Shown in pieces: positions 20,472-28,818 of a DNA stretch of 64,000 nt (position 1 is its first letter; each line of letters opens with the position of its first letter). A program made the translations under genes and the position numbers. The stretch is from Thiorhodococcus drewsii AZ1 (GTDB lineage: Bacteria > Pseudomonadota > Gammaproteobacteria > Chromatiales > Chromatiaceae), in assembly GCF_000224065.1 (NCBI RefSeq), contig NZ_AFWT01000002.1, forward strand, positions 1 through 64,000, given 5' to 3'. The notes under the pieces were generated by a model. It worked only from the letters and a program-made list of their open reading frames with translations. It was not told where the DNA came from and did no database searches.

Positions 20472-22220
20472 TCAGGACCACCAACGGTAGGATGCATCCG
20501 CGCGGCGCCCCCCTTCACTGTAAGTGAGGGATTCACACAACTCCTGCAGCAAGACGAGCCCCTCGCCCCAGGGGGGCGGCGGAAGGCAGTTCCCCTCCGA
20601 ATCGCAGCGGCACTCGAATCCCTTCCCACCGTGGCTCACACTCACCGCGAAGGCCCCGCCGTCAGCGTGTCGCAAATAGCGAATCTCGATTCGGATCCAA
20701 CCGGAACAGGATGTACCGCTCGCGGCCTCCGAGACCAAGAACTCGCCCGAAACGAGTGCGTCCGGTGAAACCTTGACGGCCCAGGGAGCCATGGATATTC
20801 CGTGCTCAAGCGCATTGGAATAGAGTTCGGCGACGATGATCTCCAGAGCCGGCACATGGGCGTCCAGTCCGTCAAGCAGTCCGAGCGGACGCAGCAGCGA
20901 ATCCACCGAGCGCATGGCGCTCAAACGCGCGTCGCGCAGCTCGATCGACCAGGTCCAACCACCAACCGGAAGTTTGCGCCAATCCGGTTCGGGGATGGAG
21001 AAGATGGACGTCTCGATCGGAATTTCGAGCACGGCGATATCGTCGACCTGATCGACGCCGGCACAATGCCGGTCAAGCGCCTCGATCAGCCCTGGAAAGA
21101 CCCGATCACCATACCGCCAATCATCGAGAACCCGATGCAGGCACATCTCCTTGAAGCGGTCCCCAGCCGTATTGCTCGCTTCGAGCAGGCCGTCGGTGAA
21201 CACTAACAGACGATCGCCCGGCCTAACGCTGATCTTGCGAGGAACATTGCCGTCGCACAGCTTGGGCAGAACCCCCAGCGGCAGGGCATGCGAGGACAGC
21301 TCATAGAGCCCCTCTGCCGTACGCAGCCAGGCACTGGGCATACCGCCATTCCACCAGTAGAGATACTGACTGCTGCTCGGAATCGAGATGAGGGTAGCCG
21401 ACATGAAGCGATCTGGCGGAAGCAGTGCATGCAGCTTGCGGTTGATCTCCTCCAGGACCTCGTCGTCCGAGACTCCCTTGGCCGTCATCGCATGAAATGC
21501 CTCCGCGACCGGGAGCGCACCGATCGTAGCCGCCAGGCCGTGCAAGGTGAAATCTCCCATCAGCATCCGCAGACCGCCGTCAGGAAGATGCTGGGTCAGC
21601 ACCAGATCGCCGTTGAACATGGCGGCGGCTCGCTGCTCCAGCGATAACAAATCGGCCACCACGTTGCGATTTCCGATCGCGCGACTGAAGACCCGTTCGG
21701 CCAGCGCCTGCTCCTGATGTTCCAACTCCAGGCGCTTAGTGAGCGGAGCACCGCTGGCAAAAACGGCGCGATGCAGGCTGCGGACGCGGTCCATGGCGAG
21801 GATTCGGGTCAGAAGCAGGTCGGCGCTGAAGGGCCACACCAGAAAATCGTCGCCGCCCGATTGGATACAGCCCATCAGGCTCTCCTCGTCTTGGGCACAG
21901 CAGACGAGTATCACGGGCACGAAATCCGCTCCCGCCATCGCCTTGATATATCGGATGGCGTCTTGGCCGCTCATGTCGGACATCTGAGCAGCCACCAGGA
22001 CGAGGGCCGGCCGAGTGCGCTCGAACAGAACCAGCGCCGCCTCTCCGCTCTCGGATTCCACCGGTTCGAACCGCTCAGCGCGCAGCATCTCGACCAGTTC
22101 GTGACGAACCTTGAAATCGCTGATGGCGGTCAAAACCGAACCGCGTCGCACCAGGCTTAAACCGGCAGCAACGCCCTGATCTTGATCTTGGCGTCCATCT
22201 CGAATGCTCCCCGACGACAT
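20472..22220 (-). CDS. Pseudo-receiver/PP2C phosphatase/HATPase protein, copy A (HsbR-like)
   Basis: A 582-residue three-domain protein. The N-terminal receiver-like domain (about 28-145) is degenerate: the phospho-acceptor Asp is replaced by Ala (PALVLVAAQMSD), the switch Thr/Ser by Cys (LVCC) and the conserved Lys by Trp (VWPFS). The SpoIIE-type PP2C phosphatase domain (about 190-390) keeps its metal Asp residues: FNGD, MGDFTLHG, TDGLLEAS and DDIAVLEI. The C-terminal HATPase domain has an N-box (ELYSNALEHG) but its G1 box reads SHGGKGF instead of DxGxG, so ATP binding is doubtful. GGAGG precedes ATG 22220. Last gene of the che-STAS run; predicted STAS phosphatase. Confidence 0.88.
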   Translation of the reverse strand: MSSGSIRDGRQDQDQGVAAGLSLVRRGSVLTAISDFKVRHELVEMLRAERFEPVESESGEAALVLFERTRPALVLVAAQMSDMSGQDAIRYIKAMAGADFVPVILVCCAQDEESLMGCIQSGGDDFLVWPFSADLLLTRILAMDRVRSLHRAVFASGAPLTKRLELEHQEQALAERVFSRAIGNRNVVADLLSLEQRAAAMFNGDLVLTQHLPDGGLRMLMGDFTLHGLAATIGALPVAEAFHAMTAKGVSDDEVLEEINRKLHALLPPDRFMSATLISIPSSSQYLYWWNGGMPSAWLRTAEGLYELSSHALPLGVLPKLCDGNVPRKISVRPGDRLLVFTDGLLEASNTAGDRFKEMCLHRVLDDWRYGDRVFPGLIEALDRHCAGVDQVDDIAVLEIPIETSIFSIPEPDWRKLPVGGWTWSIELRDARLSAMRSVDSLLRPLGLLDGLDAHVPALEIIVAELYSNALEHGISMAPWAVKVSPDALVSGEFLVSEAASGTSCSGWIRIEIRYLRHADGGAFAVSVSHGGKGFECRCDSEGNCLPPPPWGEGLVLLQELCESLTYSEGGRRADASYRWWS

Positions 22221-22282
22221 TGGATGGCCTCCAATCAAGGCTAAAGAATGGCCGATGGCTCGTCGAACCAGGGTCCGACACA

Positions 22283-24031
22283 CTACCAGCGGTAGAGTAC
22301 CTCGGCCTCGGAGCCATTGCGGCGAAAGACGAGCGATTCGCACAGCTGTCTCAAGAGCATGAGACCGCGCCCCCAGGGACACGCTGGATCCTGGTACAGA
22401 GTCTGGACATCGGTTGAGTCGAATCCGCTCCCGGAATCGCGGACACACATCCGAACCGAGCCACCCCCATCCGGACCGGGCTCATAGCCGATTCGGATCG
22501 AGACCATGCCACTGGCCTCCAAGGCCAAACGGCTGGAGCGCTCGCGATAATAGGCGTCGAAACCCTCTGGGGTCACCTTCATAATGGAGTCCAACTTGAG
22601 GACGCCGTGATCGAGTGCATTGGTGAAGAGTTCGGCCAAAATGGTCTCCAGCACCCCCTGCTGCACCTCCAAACCATCTAGGAACCCCAGCGGCTTAAGC
22701 GCCGATTCAAGCGTCGGCTGATTGCACAATCGCGCGCCCTCAAGATCTAACGACCAGCTCCAGCCGGTGGTCGGACAGACCGTCTCAGGCCCAGGCTCGG
22801 GCACCATGAAATTCGGATCGAGCGGAATTTCCAATGCGGCGATGTCGTCCAACTGTTCTGCGCCCTGACAGTGCCGATCCAGCGCGGCAATGAGCCCTGG
22901 CAGGATGGGTGCGTCATCCTGCCAGGAATGCAGGACCGAATCGAACGCGGCATTGATGAACATGACGCCATCGCGGCCGCTCGCCTCCAGCAATCCGTCG
23001 CTCATCATTAGAATTCGATCCCCGCCGCACAAATGGACGCGACGCGGAATCTCCTGGGCCGGAAGCTCCGGCAGGATTCCCAGTGGCAGCGCATGCGAAG
23101 TCAGCTCGGTCAGCCCGGACCTGGTTCGCAACCAGGCGCTGGGCATACCACCGTTCCACCAGCGCACCGCCTCTCCATTGCCGGGTAAGGAAACGAGACA
23201 GGCCGCCATGAAACGATCGGCCGGCAGCAACTGGTAGAGTTTACGGTTGATCTCGCCCAGGAGCTGTGAATCAGTCACGCCCTTGCGGGTCATGGTGTGG
23301 AAGACATCCGCCACCGGCAGTACCCCGACCGCCGCCGCAAGGCCATGCCCGGTAAAGTCACCCAGCAGCACGCGCAGCCCGCCGTCCGGCAAGAACTGGC
23401 TCAGCATCAAATCGCCGTTGAAGATGGCGGCCGGACGCTGAACCAACCCCAGCCGATCCATGGCGACGTTGCGACTGCGCACCGCGTGACTGAGCAGATG
23501 CTCGGCCAACTCCTGGTCCTCGCGATCGCGTTGCAGGTGTGCCGCCAAGACCTTCTGCCTGTCAGCATGGGCTCGGTGCAGATCGCGCACCCGCTCCGAC
23601 ACGAGGATCCGGGCCTTGAGACGCCCCGCGCTCACCGGCTTGGAGACGAAATCGTCCCCACCGGCATCGGTCGCGCGCCGGATAACCGCACGCTCGTCCG
23701 AGTCGCTCAAGACGATGAGCGGAGTAAACCCACTACCGGCGCATTGCTTGATCCGTCGCACGGTCTCGAAATCGGCGGCTCTCGCGGGATCGACATTCAA
23801 CAGAACGATATCGGGCCGCTCTCGCTCGAACAGCGACAAGGCGGTCTCGCCATCGGCGGCAAGCAGGACCCGAAAACCCTCGAGCTGGAGGGTCTGGCGC
23901 AGTCGGTCGCGCTCGGAGGCGTCCGGATCGAGTATGAGAGCCGTTCCCCGGGAGAAGGTCTCGACCGACGCACCCCGAGCCTGGGATGCGGGCAGACGCG
24001 ACACCTCTGGAGGCAAGTCCGATCCTGTCAT
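22283..24031 (-). CDS. Pseudo-receiver/PP2C phosphatase/HATPase protein, copy B (HsbR-like)
   Basis: A 582-residue paralogue of the next gene downstream. The receiver-like domain (about 30-145) has Asn in place of the phospho-acceptor Asp (PDIVLLNVD) but keeps DPD near the N-terminus and the Lys (SKPVS). PP2C motifs are intact: FNGD, LGDFTGHG, SDGLLEAS, DDIAALEI. The C-terminal RsbW-like HATPase domain looks functional with ELFTNALDHG, DSGSGFD and GRGLMLL. It could therefore both phosphorylate and dephosphorylate a STAS partner, encoded only 10 nt upstream. Architecture matches HsbR of Pseudomonas and, in content, SypE of Vibrio. Confidence 0.9.
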   Translation of the reverse strand: MTGSDLPPEVSRLPASQARGASVETFSRGTALILDPDASERDRLRQTLQLEGFRVLLAADGETALSLFERERPDIVLLNVDPARAADFETVRRIKQCAGSGFTPLIVLSDSDERAVIRRATDAGGDDFVSKPVSAGRLKARILVSERVRDLHRAHADRQKVLAAHLQRDREDQELAEHLLSHAVRSRNVAMDRLGLVQRPAAIFNGDLMLSQFLPDGGLRVLLGDFTGHGLAAAVGVLPVADVFHTMTRKGVTDSQLLGEINRKLYQLLPADRFMAACLVSLPGNGEAVRWWNGGMPSAWLRTRSGLTELTSHALPLGILPELPAQEIPRRVHLCGGDRILMMSDGLLEASGRDGVMFINAAFDSVLHSWQDDAPILPGLIAALDRHCQGAEQLDDIAALEIPLDPNFMVPEPGPETVCPTTGWSWSLDLEGARLCNQPTLESALKPLGFLDGLEVQQGVLETILAELFTNALDHGVLKLDSIMKVTPEGFDAYYRERSSRLALEASGMVSIRIGYEPGPDGGGSVRMCVRDSGSGFDSTDVQTLYQDPACPWGRGLMLLRQLCESLVFRRNGSEAEVLYRW

Positions 24032-24041
24032 CACGAAAATA

Positions 24042-24347
24042 TCAGTCGAGTGTAAACAGCTTTCCGAAGTTGGCGATCTTGAGCACGCGACGCACGTCGT
24101 CCGCACAGCCACCGATCGTCACGCGCGACGGATTACCTCCGGCAAATTCGCGCAACAGCAACAGCATGCCCAATGCGGAACTGTCCAGATAAGAGGCCCC
24201 GGAGAGGTCGACGAGGAACCGTGTCGAATTGGGATCCTTGTCCTTATAGGCATCGCGAAACGCCTTGTGCTGTGCGAAATCGAAACGACCATCGACGATG
24301 ATCGTGACCAGATTTTTGTCCTGGTCGACCCTAGATGTAATGCCCAT
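24042..24347 (-). CDS. STAS-domain anti-sigma factor antagonist (HsbA-like)
   Basis: A 101-residue single STAS domain. The phosphorylatable serine region is YLDSSALGMLLLL (Ser about 57-58), preceded by FLVDLSGA as in SpoIIAA and RsbV relatives. In partner switching, its phosphorylation by a HATPase kinase and dephosphorylation by a PP2C phosphatase decide whether it binds an anti-sigma factor or another target. Both enzyme activities are encoded immediately downstream and the gene is 30 nt after cheB, tying the switch to chemotaxis. Confidence 0.92.
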   Translation of the reverse strand: MGITSRVDQDKNLVTIIVDGRFDFAQHKAFRDAYKDKDPNSTRFLVDLSGASYLDSSALGMLLLLREFAGGNPSRVTIGGCADDVRRVLKIANFGKLFTLD

Positions 24348-24377
24348 TCATGCTCTCCTTCAAATTCGAAAACGGAC

Positions 24378-25454
24378 TCAGAGCATCCGCTTCGCCACCG
24401 AACCCCGGAGTAGCGCGTCGGCAACCCCGCCTATCGGGACAACCTCCACCGCCGCACCACGTTTAACCGCTTCGCCCGGCATGCCCCAGACGACGCTGGT
24501 CGCCTCATCTTGGGCGATCGTATAGACCCCGAGATCCCTCAGCTCCTTGAGCCCCTGAGCGCCATCGGCGCCCATGCCGGTCAAAAGGGCCACGCAGGCA
24601 TTCTTTCCCGCCGACTGGGCGACCGATCGAAAGAGCACGTCCACGCTCGGTCGATGCCGATTCACCAGCTCGCCCTGAGTGAGACGACAACTGTAGCGCC
24701 CCCCGTCCCGGACCAGCAGCAAATGCCGATCGCCAGGAGCAATGTAGACATGGCCCGGCATGACACGGTCGCCCTCGGCCGCCTCCTTCACCACGAGACC
24801 CGTCAGCCGATTCATGCGTTCGGCGAAGGCCGCGCTGAAACCGGGCGGGATATGCTGGCCGATCACGACGCCGGGCGCGTCGGGAGGCAACCCCAGCAGC
24901 ACTTCCTTGATCGCTTCCGTCCCTCCAGTCGAGGCCCCGATGGCTAACACTCGATTGCTCGCCCAGCCCGAGGGAGCCTTGGGCTTCGGAAGCACCGAGC
25001 CCACTGCGGAGGCTTGAGGCGGGCTGGAACGCGCGGTCAGCGGACGCACCCGCACAGCCGCAGCCATTCGAACCTTCTCCACCAATTCCGCTCCGTAAGC
25101 CTCAAGAGCATGGGCGAGATCGCGGCCCGGCTTGCGAACGAAATCGACCGCGCCCAATTCCAGCGCACGCAGCGTCACCTCGGCCCCGCGCTCGGTCAGC
25201 GACGACACCATCACCACCGGCATGGGACGCAACCGCATCAGGTTCTGCAGGAAGGTCAGGCCGTCCATGCGCGGCATTTCGACATCGAGCGTCAGAACGT
25301 CGGGATTGAGTTCCTTGATCCGGTCGCGCGCCACGAACGGATCTTGGGCCGTACCCACCACCTCGATATCCGGTTCCTGGGACAAGATCTCGGAGAGGAT
25401 CTTTCTTACCAAGGTCGAATCATCGACCACCAACACACGAATCGGTTTGGTCAC
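24378..25454 (-). CDS. cheB: Chemotaxis protein-glutamate methylesterase
   Basis: A 358-residue CheB. The N-terminal receiver has VVDDS, phospho-acceptor Asp in LTLDVEMPRMDG (about 57) and RKP. The C-terminal esterase shows catalytic Ser in GASTGG, His in GQHIPPGF and Asp in TGMGADGA. It removes methyl groups from, and deamidates, chemoreceptors to provide adaptation. It starts 7 nt after the receptor gene stop, inside the che run. Confidence 0.96.
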   Translation of the reverse strand: MTKPIRVLVVDDSTLVRKILSEILSQEPDIEVVGTAQDPFVARDRIKELNPDVLTLDVEMPRMDGLTFLQNLMRLRPMPVVMVSSLTERGAEVTLRALELGAVDFVRKPGRDLAHALEAYGAELVEKVRMAAAVRVRPLTARSSPPQASAVGSVLPKPKAPSGWASNRVLAIGASTGGTEAIKEVLLGLPPDAPGVVIGQHIPPGFSAAFAERMNRLTGLVVKEAAEGDRVMPGHVYIAPGDRHLLLVRDGGRYSCRLTQGELVNRHRPSVDVLFRSVAQSAGKNACVALLTGMGADGAQGLKELRDLGVYTIAQDEATSVVWGMPGEAVKRGAAVEVVPIGGVADALLRGSVAKRML

Positions 25455-25461
25455 AGTTGCC

Positions 25462-26661
25462 TCAGAACAGCTCTATGTCACCTTCATGCATGGACGTCTG
25501 GCTCACCGGACGGTGAACCGCCGCAATCAGCTGCTCGCGCAGCACCTCCAGCCGAGCCTTGGCCTGGGCGAGGTCCTCGTCCGAGCGAGCCTGCCCCATC
25601 GGAATCTGCTTGAGTTCTGCGACGAAGCGATCGATGAAATCGATGCGCATCTCGGCCTGCGCCAGCACCTGGCGCGAGATGTCCTCGAACTGCAACAGAC
25701 GCACCGCCGAGTCGACGTTACCCTGGATGCGATCCACAACCGAGGACAGTTGGACGAGTCCATCGGCGATCATGGTATTGAGCCCCTGGACCTTGACGAT
25801 CATCTCGTCCATCGCGCCCTTGGCCGTAATGGAGGTATTGAGATCCTGCGAGGCCATTTCACCGACGATGTTGCGGGTCTCGTCGAAAACACCCTGGGCC
25901 CGTTCCGCTTGATCGCGAATCTGGTCGTTGAAATCTGCTGCATCCTGCGAGAGCTTCCGCACCTCCTGTGCGACCACAGCAAATCCCCGCCCCGCCTCGC
26001 CCGCGCGAGACGCCTCGATCGCCGCATTGAGCGCCAGCAGATTGGTCTGGCGGGCGATGCGTTTCGATCCCTCGAGGCTAATAAAGATCTCGCTCATCTG
26101 GGTCGAGAGATCGTCGATCTGATGGGCCACCTGCACACTGTGCTTCCCCATATCGATCAAACGATCGACGTTTTCGGCCAGCAGGTCGCTGTTGGCAGAC
26201 AGGAAGGCGTTGACATCGACCAGATCGTCAGGATCGTCGGAGGAATTGGCACTACGAGATACGAGATTGAGCACCAGTTGCTGTTGCGCCTTGGACTCGT
26301 CGGATAGACCATTAAAACTGACGTGCAGATCACTGGCGGCATGGGAAATCAGCGAGGATGCCTGATCGAGGAGATCGCGTAGTTCCTTCATCTGAGGCCC
26401 GATCAGCCGATCCGTTTCGACCACCAGATTCCAGAGTTCGCGCTCGCCAGGGCGACTGCTCTGGCCGCTCGCACTCGGGGCCAACCGAGCCGTTCCGGTA
26501 TCCGGCACCTCCTTTTTCAGAAGCACGGTCCCCAACCAAACGGCGGTCACGAGGACCAGATTGAGCCAAGGCGCAAGCACGCCGGGGAGCAACACAGACT
26601 GTAGAATCAAGACTGCGGCGATGACCAGGGGCAGCCAATAGGGTTTCAATTTGCCCAACAC
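25462..26661 (-). CDS. Methyl-accepting chemotaxis protein without periplasmic domain
   Basis: About 399 residues from GTG 26661, which has AAAGGAGG just upstream (an ATG at 26697 is possible but lies before that site). Two adjacent membrane helices (about 5-45) form a hairpin with no periplasmic sensor, so it must sense inside the cell or membrane. The signalling domain tip is [20 protein letters not shown] with [16 protein letters not shown]. The last residues are HEGDIELF, almost the same as the end of CheD encoded by the preceding gene. Embedded between cheD and cheB, it is probably the receptor most tightly linked to this pathway. Confidence 0.93.
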   Translation of the reverse strand: MLGKLKPYWLPLVIAAVLILQSVLLPGVLAPWLNLVLVTAVWLGTVLLKKEVPDTGTARLAPSASGQSSRPGERELWNLVVETDRLIGPQMKELRDLLDQASSLISHAASDLHVSFNGLSDESKAQQQLVLNLVSRSANSSDDPDDLVDVNAFLSANSDLLAENVDRLIDMGKHSVQVAHQIDDLSTQMSEIFISLEGSKRIARQTNLLALNAAIEASRAGEAGRGFAVVAQEVRKLSQDAADFNDQIRDQAERAQGVFDETRNIVGEMASQDLNTSITAKGAMDEMIVKVQGLNTMIADGLVQLSSVVDRIQGNVDSAVRLLQFEDISRQVLAQAEMRIDFIDRFVAELKQIPMGQARSDEDLAQAKARLEVLREQLIAAVHRPVSQTSMHEGDIELF

Positions 26662-26715
26662 GAGACCTCCTTTCGAGCAGTATCCATTCGCCGCCATTTC
26701 GAAGTATGGACGGCA

Positions 26716-27327
26716 TTATGAGAAGAGTTCGACATCGCCCTCGACCCGCGACTGACGCAACGTCTCGCTGTAACTGAGTTCGCGCTCGATGATGGTGTCG
26801 TTGTGCAGACTGCGCAGCTTCTTCACCAGGACACGTCCGGTCGCGGGGAAAAAATAGACCTTGCGTGGATGATTCCCCAGAAGATCCTTGGCGACGACCG
26901 GAACACCCTCCGTCGCCAGGTAGTCCATAACGAAACGCGCATTGCGCTCGCCAACCACGTGATTTTTGAAACCGGGCAGGACATTGCCTCCTCCGAAGAC
27001 TTTCGCCTCCAAATGTGCGCGACGGGCACCGAGCTTGAGCAATTGGTTGATCAGGATCTCCATGGCATAGTCGCCGTAGCGCATGGAGCGTCCAAAGCGG
27101 CTGTCCTCGTCGCGCTTGTCGTCGGGCAACATGAAATGATTGATGCCGCCGATGCCGCTGATGCGATCGCGAATGCAGGCTCCCACGCAGGAGCCGAGCA
27201 CGGTCACCATCAGTAACTCTCGGGTCGATACGTAATATTCCCCAGGGAGAATTTTGACCGCATCCATGTCGAAATTGCGGTCGTAGTAGAGATTGGGCGC
27301 CAGAACTTCCTCGAAACGCTGTTGCAT
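26716..27327 (-). CDS. cheD: Chemoreceptor glutamine deamidase
   Basis: A 203-residue CheD, which deamidates receptor glutamines to glutamates. The catalytic Cys lies in VLGSCVGACI, the His in GGINHFMLP, and the family block AKVFGGGNVLPGF is present. Start ATG 27327 (MQQRFEEVLAP) is preferred over a TTG at 27348 that overlaps cheR. The C-terminus VEGDVELFS parallels the receptor encoded next. The first 25 residues before the core are typical of longer proteobacterial CheD. Confidence 0.93.
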   Translation of the reverse strand: MQQRFEEVLAPNLYYDRNFDMDAVKILPGEYYVSTRELLMVTVLGSCVGACIRDRISGIGGINHFMLPDDKRDEDSRFGRSMRYGDYAMEILINQLLKLGARRAHLEAKVFGGGNVLPGFKNHVVGERNARFVMDYLATEGVPVVAKDLLGNHPRKVYFFPATGRVLVKKLRSLHNDTIIERELSYSETLRQSRVEGDVELFS

Positions 27328-27338
27328 CTTGACCTGTC

Positions 27339-28166
27339 TCAGTTGCAAACGGTGGGGGCGTAGACGGTCTTGCCTTGTAGACGAAACAGCTCCGCCACAT
27401 GCGTCAGACTCTCCGAATGCCCAACGAAGAGCCGTCCGTCCTGACGCAACAGCGGATGGAATCGCGCCAAGATCTTGGCCTGCGTCTGCTTATCGAAATA
27501 GATCATGACATTGCGACAAAAGATGGCGTCGAATGGCCCCTTCATCGGCCAGCGGTCCTCCAACAGATTCAAGGCTTGAAAACGTACCAGCGCGCTCACC
27601 TCCGGACGAACGCGCGCCATGCCTTTGTGTGGGCCCTTGCCGCGCAGGAAGAAACGCTTGACGTCGGCCTCCGGCATCTTCTCGATGCGTTCGAGCGGAT
27701 AGATACCCCGCGCCGCCTGCTGAACGACATTGGTATCCAAATCGGTCGCCAGAATCTTCACCGGCGGCCTCCAGGACTCAAAGGCGTCGATCATGGTCAT
27801 CGCCATCGAGTAAGGCTCCTCGCCCGTCGAACAGGCGGAGGACCAGAGCATGACCGGAGCGCGCCCTTGACGCCTGGCATCCAACGCGACCTGAGCCAAC
27901 ACCGGGAAATGGTGTGCCTCTCGGAAAAAGGACGTCAGGTTGGTCGTCAGCGAATTGATGAACGACTGCCATTCCTCGGGGTTGGCATCCAGGTGATCAA
28001 GGTAGTCATCGAAGGATTTCAGACCGTTCGCCCGCAGCCGCCGTGCGATCCGGCTATAGACCATATCGACCTTGGCCGCGCTCAGCGAGATCCCAGCGTG
28101 CGCGTAGATAAGCGAACGAATCCGCTCGAAATTCCGATCTGTGAAGAGAAACTCGCGCTCATTCAT
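27339..28166 (-). CDS. cheR: Chemotaxis protein-glutamate methyltransferase
   Basis: A 275-residue CheR that methylates receptor glutamates with S-adenosylmethionine. The helical N-domain (FERIRSLIYAHAGISLSAAK...YSRIARRLR) is followed by the catalytic domain: NLTSFFREAHHF, SSACSTGEEPYSMAM (SAM binding), ILATDLDTNV, FCRNVMIYF and FVGHSESL. Length is normal. It follows cheW after a 108-nt gap with no visible gene. Confidence 0.96.
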   Translation of the reverse strand: MNEREFLFTDRNFERIRSLIYAHAGISLSAAKVDMVYSRIARRLRANGLKSFDDYLDHLDANPEEWQSFINSLTTNLTSFFREAHHFPVLAQVALDARRQGRAPVMLWSSACSTGEEPYSMAMTMIDAFESWRPPVKILATDLDTNVVQQAARGIYPLERIEKMPEADVKRFFLRGKGPHKGMARVRPEVSALVRFQALNLLEDRWPMKGPFDAIFCRNVMIYFDKQTQAKILARFHPLLRQDGRLFVGHSESLTHVAELFRLQGKTVYAPTVCN

Positions 28167-28274
28167 GGGCCGAGAGACGCATCGGACGCCGAGAACGGAA
28201 ATGCATCAAGCACCATGACCTCCTGTCCGCAGGGAAACCCTCTACCATGAACGCCCTCGCCGCTCCTTGAGCGT

Positions 28275-28781
28275 CTAAGCGGTCAGCTGCGATTGCTCCA
28301 CCAGGCCCATCTCGCTACTGGTCATGAGCCGCTCAATATCGACCATGATGATCATGCGCTCGTCCAACGTCGCGAGCCCATCGATATAATCCGTGTCCAG
28401 CACGGCGCCAAACTCGGGCGCCGGTCTGACCTGCTCCCGACTCAGCGCGATCACGTCCGAGACGCCATCCACCACGATTCCCAACACCCGACCCGCGATG
28501 TTGAGAATGATGACGACAGTGAAGGCGTCATACTCGACCTGCCCCAGATTGAATTTGAGGCGCATATCGATGATCGGGACGATCACGCCCCGCATGTTAA
28601 TGACCCCTTTGATAAAGGTCGGCGAGTTGGCGATCTTGGTCACGGCGTCATAGCCGCGAATCTCCTGCACCTTCAGGATATCGATCCCGTATTCCTCGTC
28701 ACCCAAGGTGAAGGTCAGATATTCCTGCGAATCTTCGCTGCGGGGCAAAGCGCCGTTATTGCGTTCTTCGTTCATGTTCAT
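28275..28781 (-). CDS. cheW: Chemotaxis coupling protein CheW
   Basis: A 168-residue CheW linking receptors to CheA. After an unstructured start of about 17 residues the fold begins with [24 protein letters not shown], followed by [20 protein letters not shown] and a C-terminal [10 protein letters not shown]. The conserved Glu and Arg used for CheA and receptor contacts are present. It sits 37 nt after cheA. Confidence 0.96.
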   Translation of the reverse strand: MNMNEERNNGALPRSEDSQEYLTFTLGDEEYGIDILKVQEIRGYDAVTKIANSPTFIKGVINMRGVIVPIIDMRLKFNLGQVEYDAFTVVIILNIAGRVLGIVVDGVSDVIALSREQVRPAPEFGAVLDTDYIDGLATLDERMIIMVDIERLMTSSEMGLVEQSQLTA

Positions 28782-28818
28782 TACCCCTTCGATAGCCGAA
28801 TTCAGCCACGGCCCCGGT

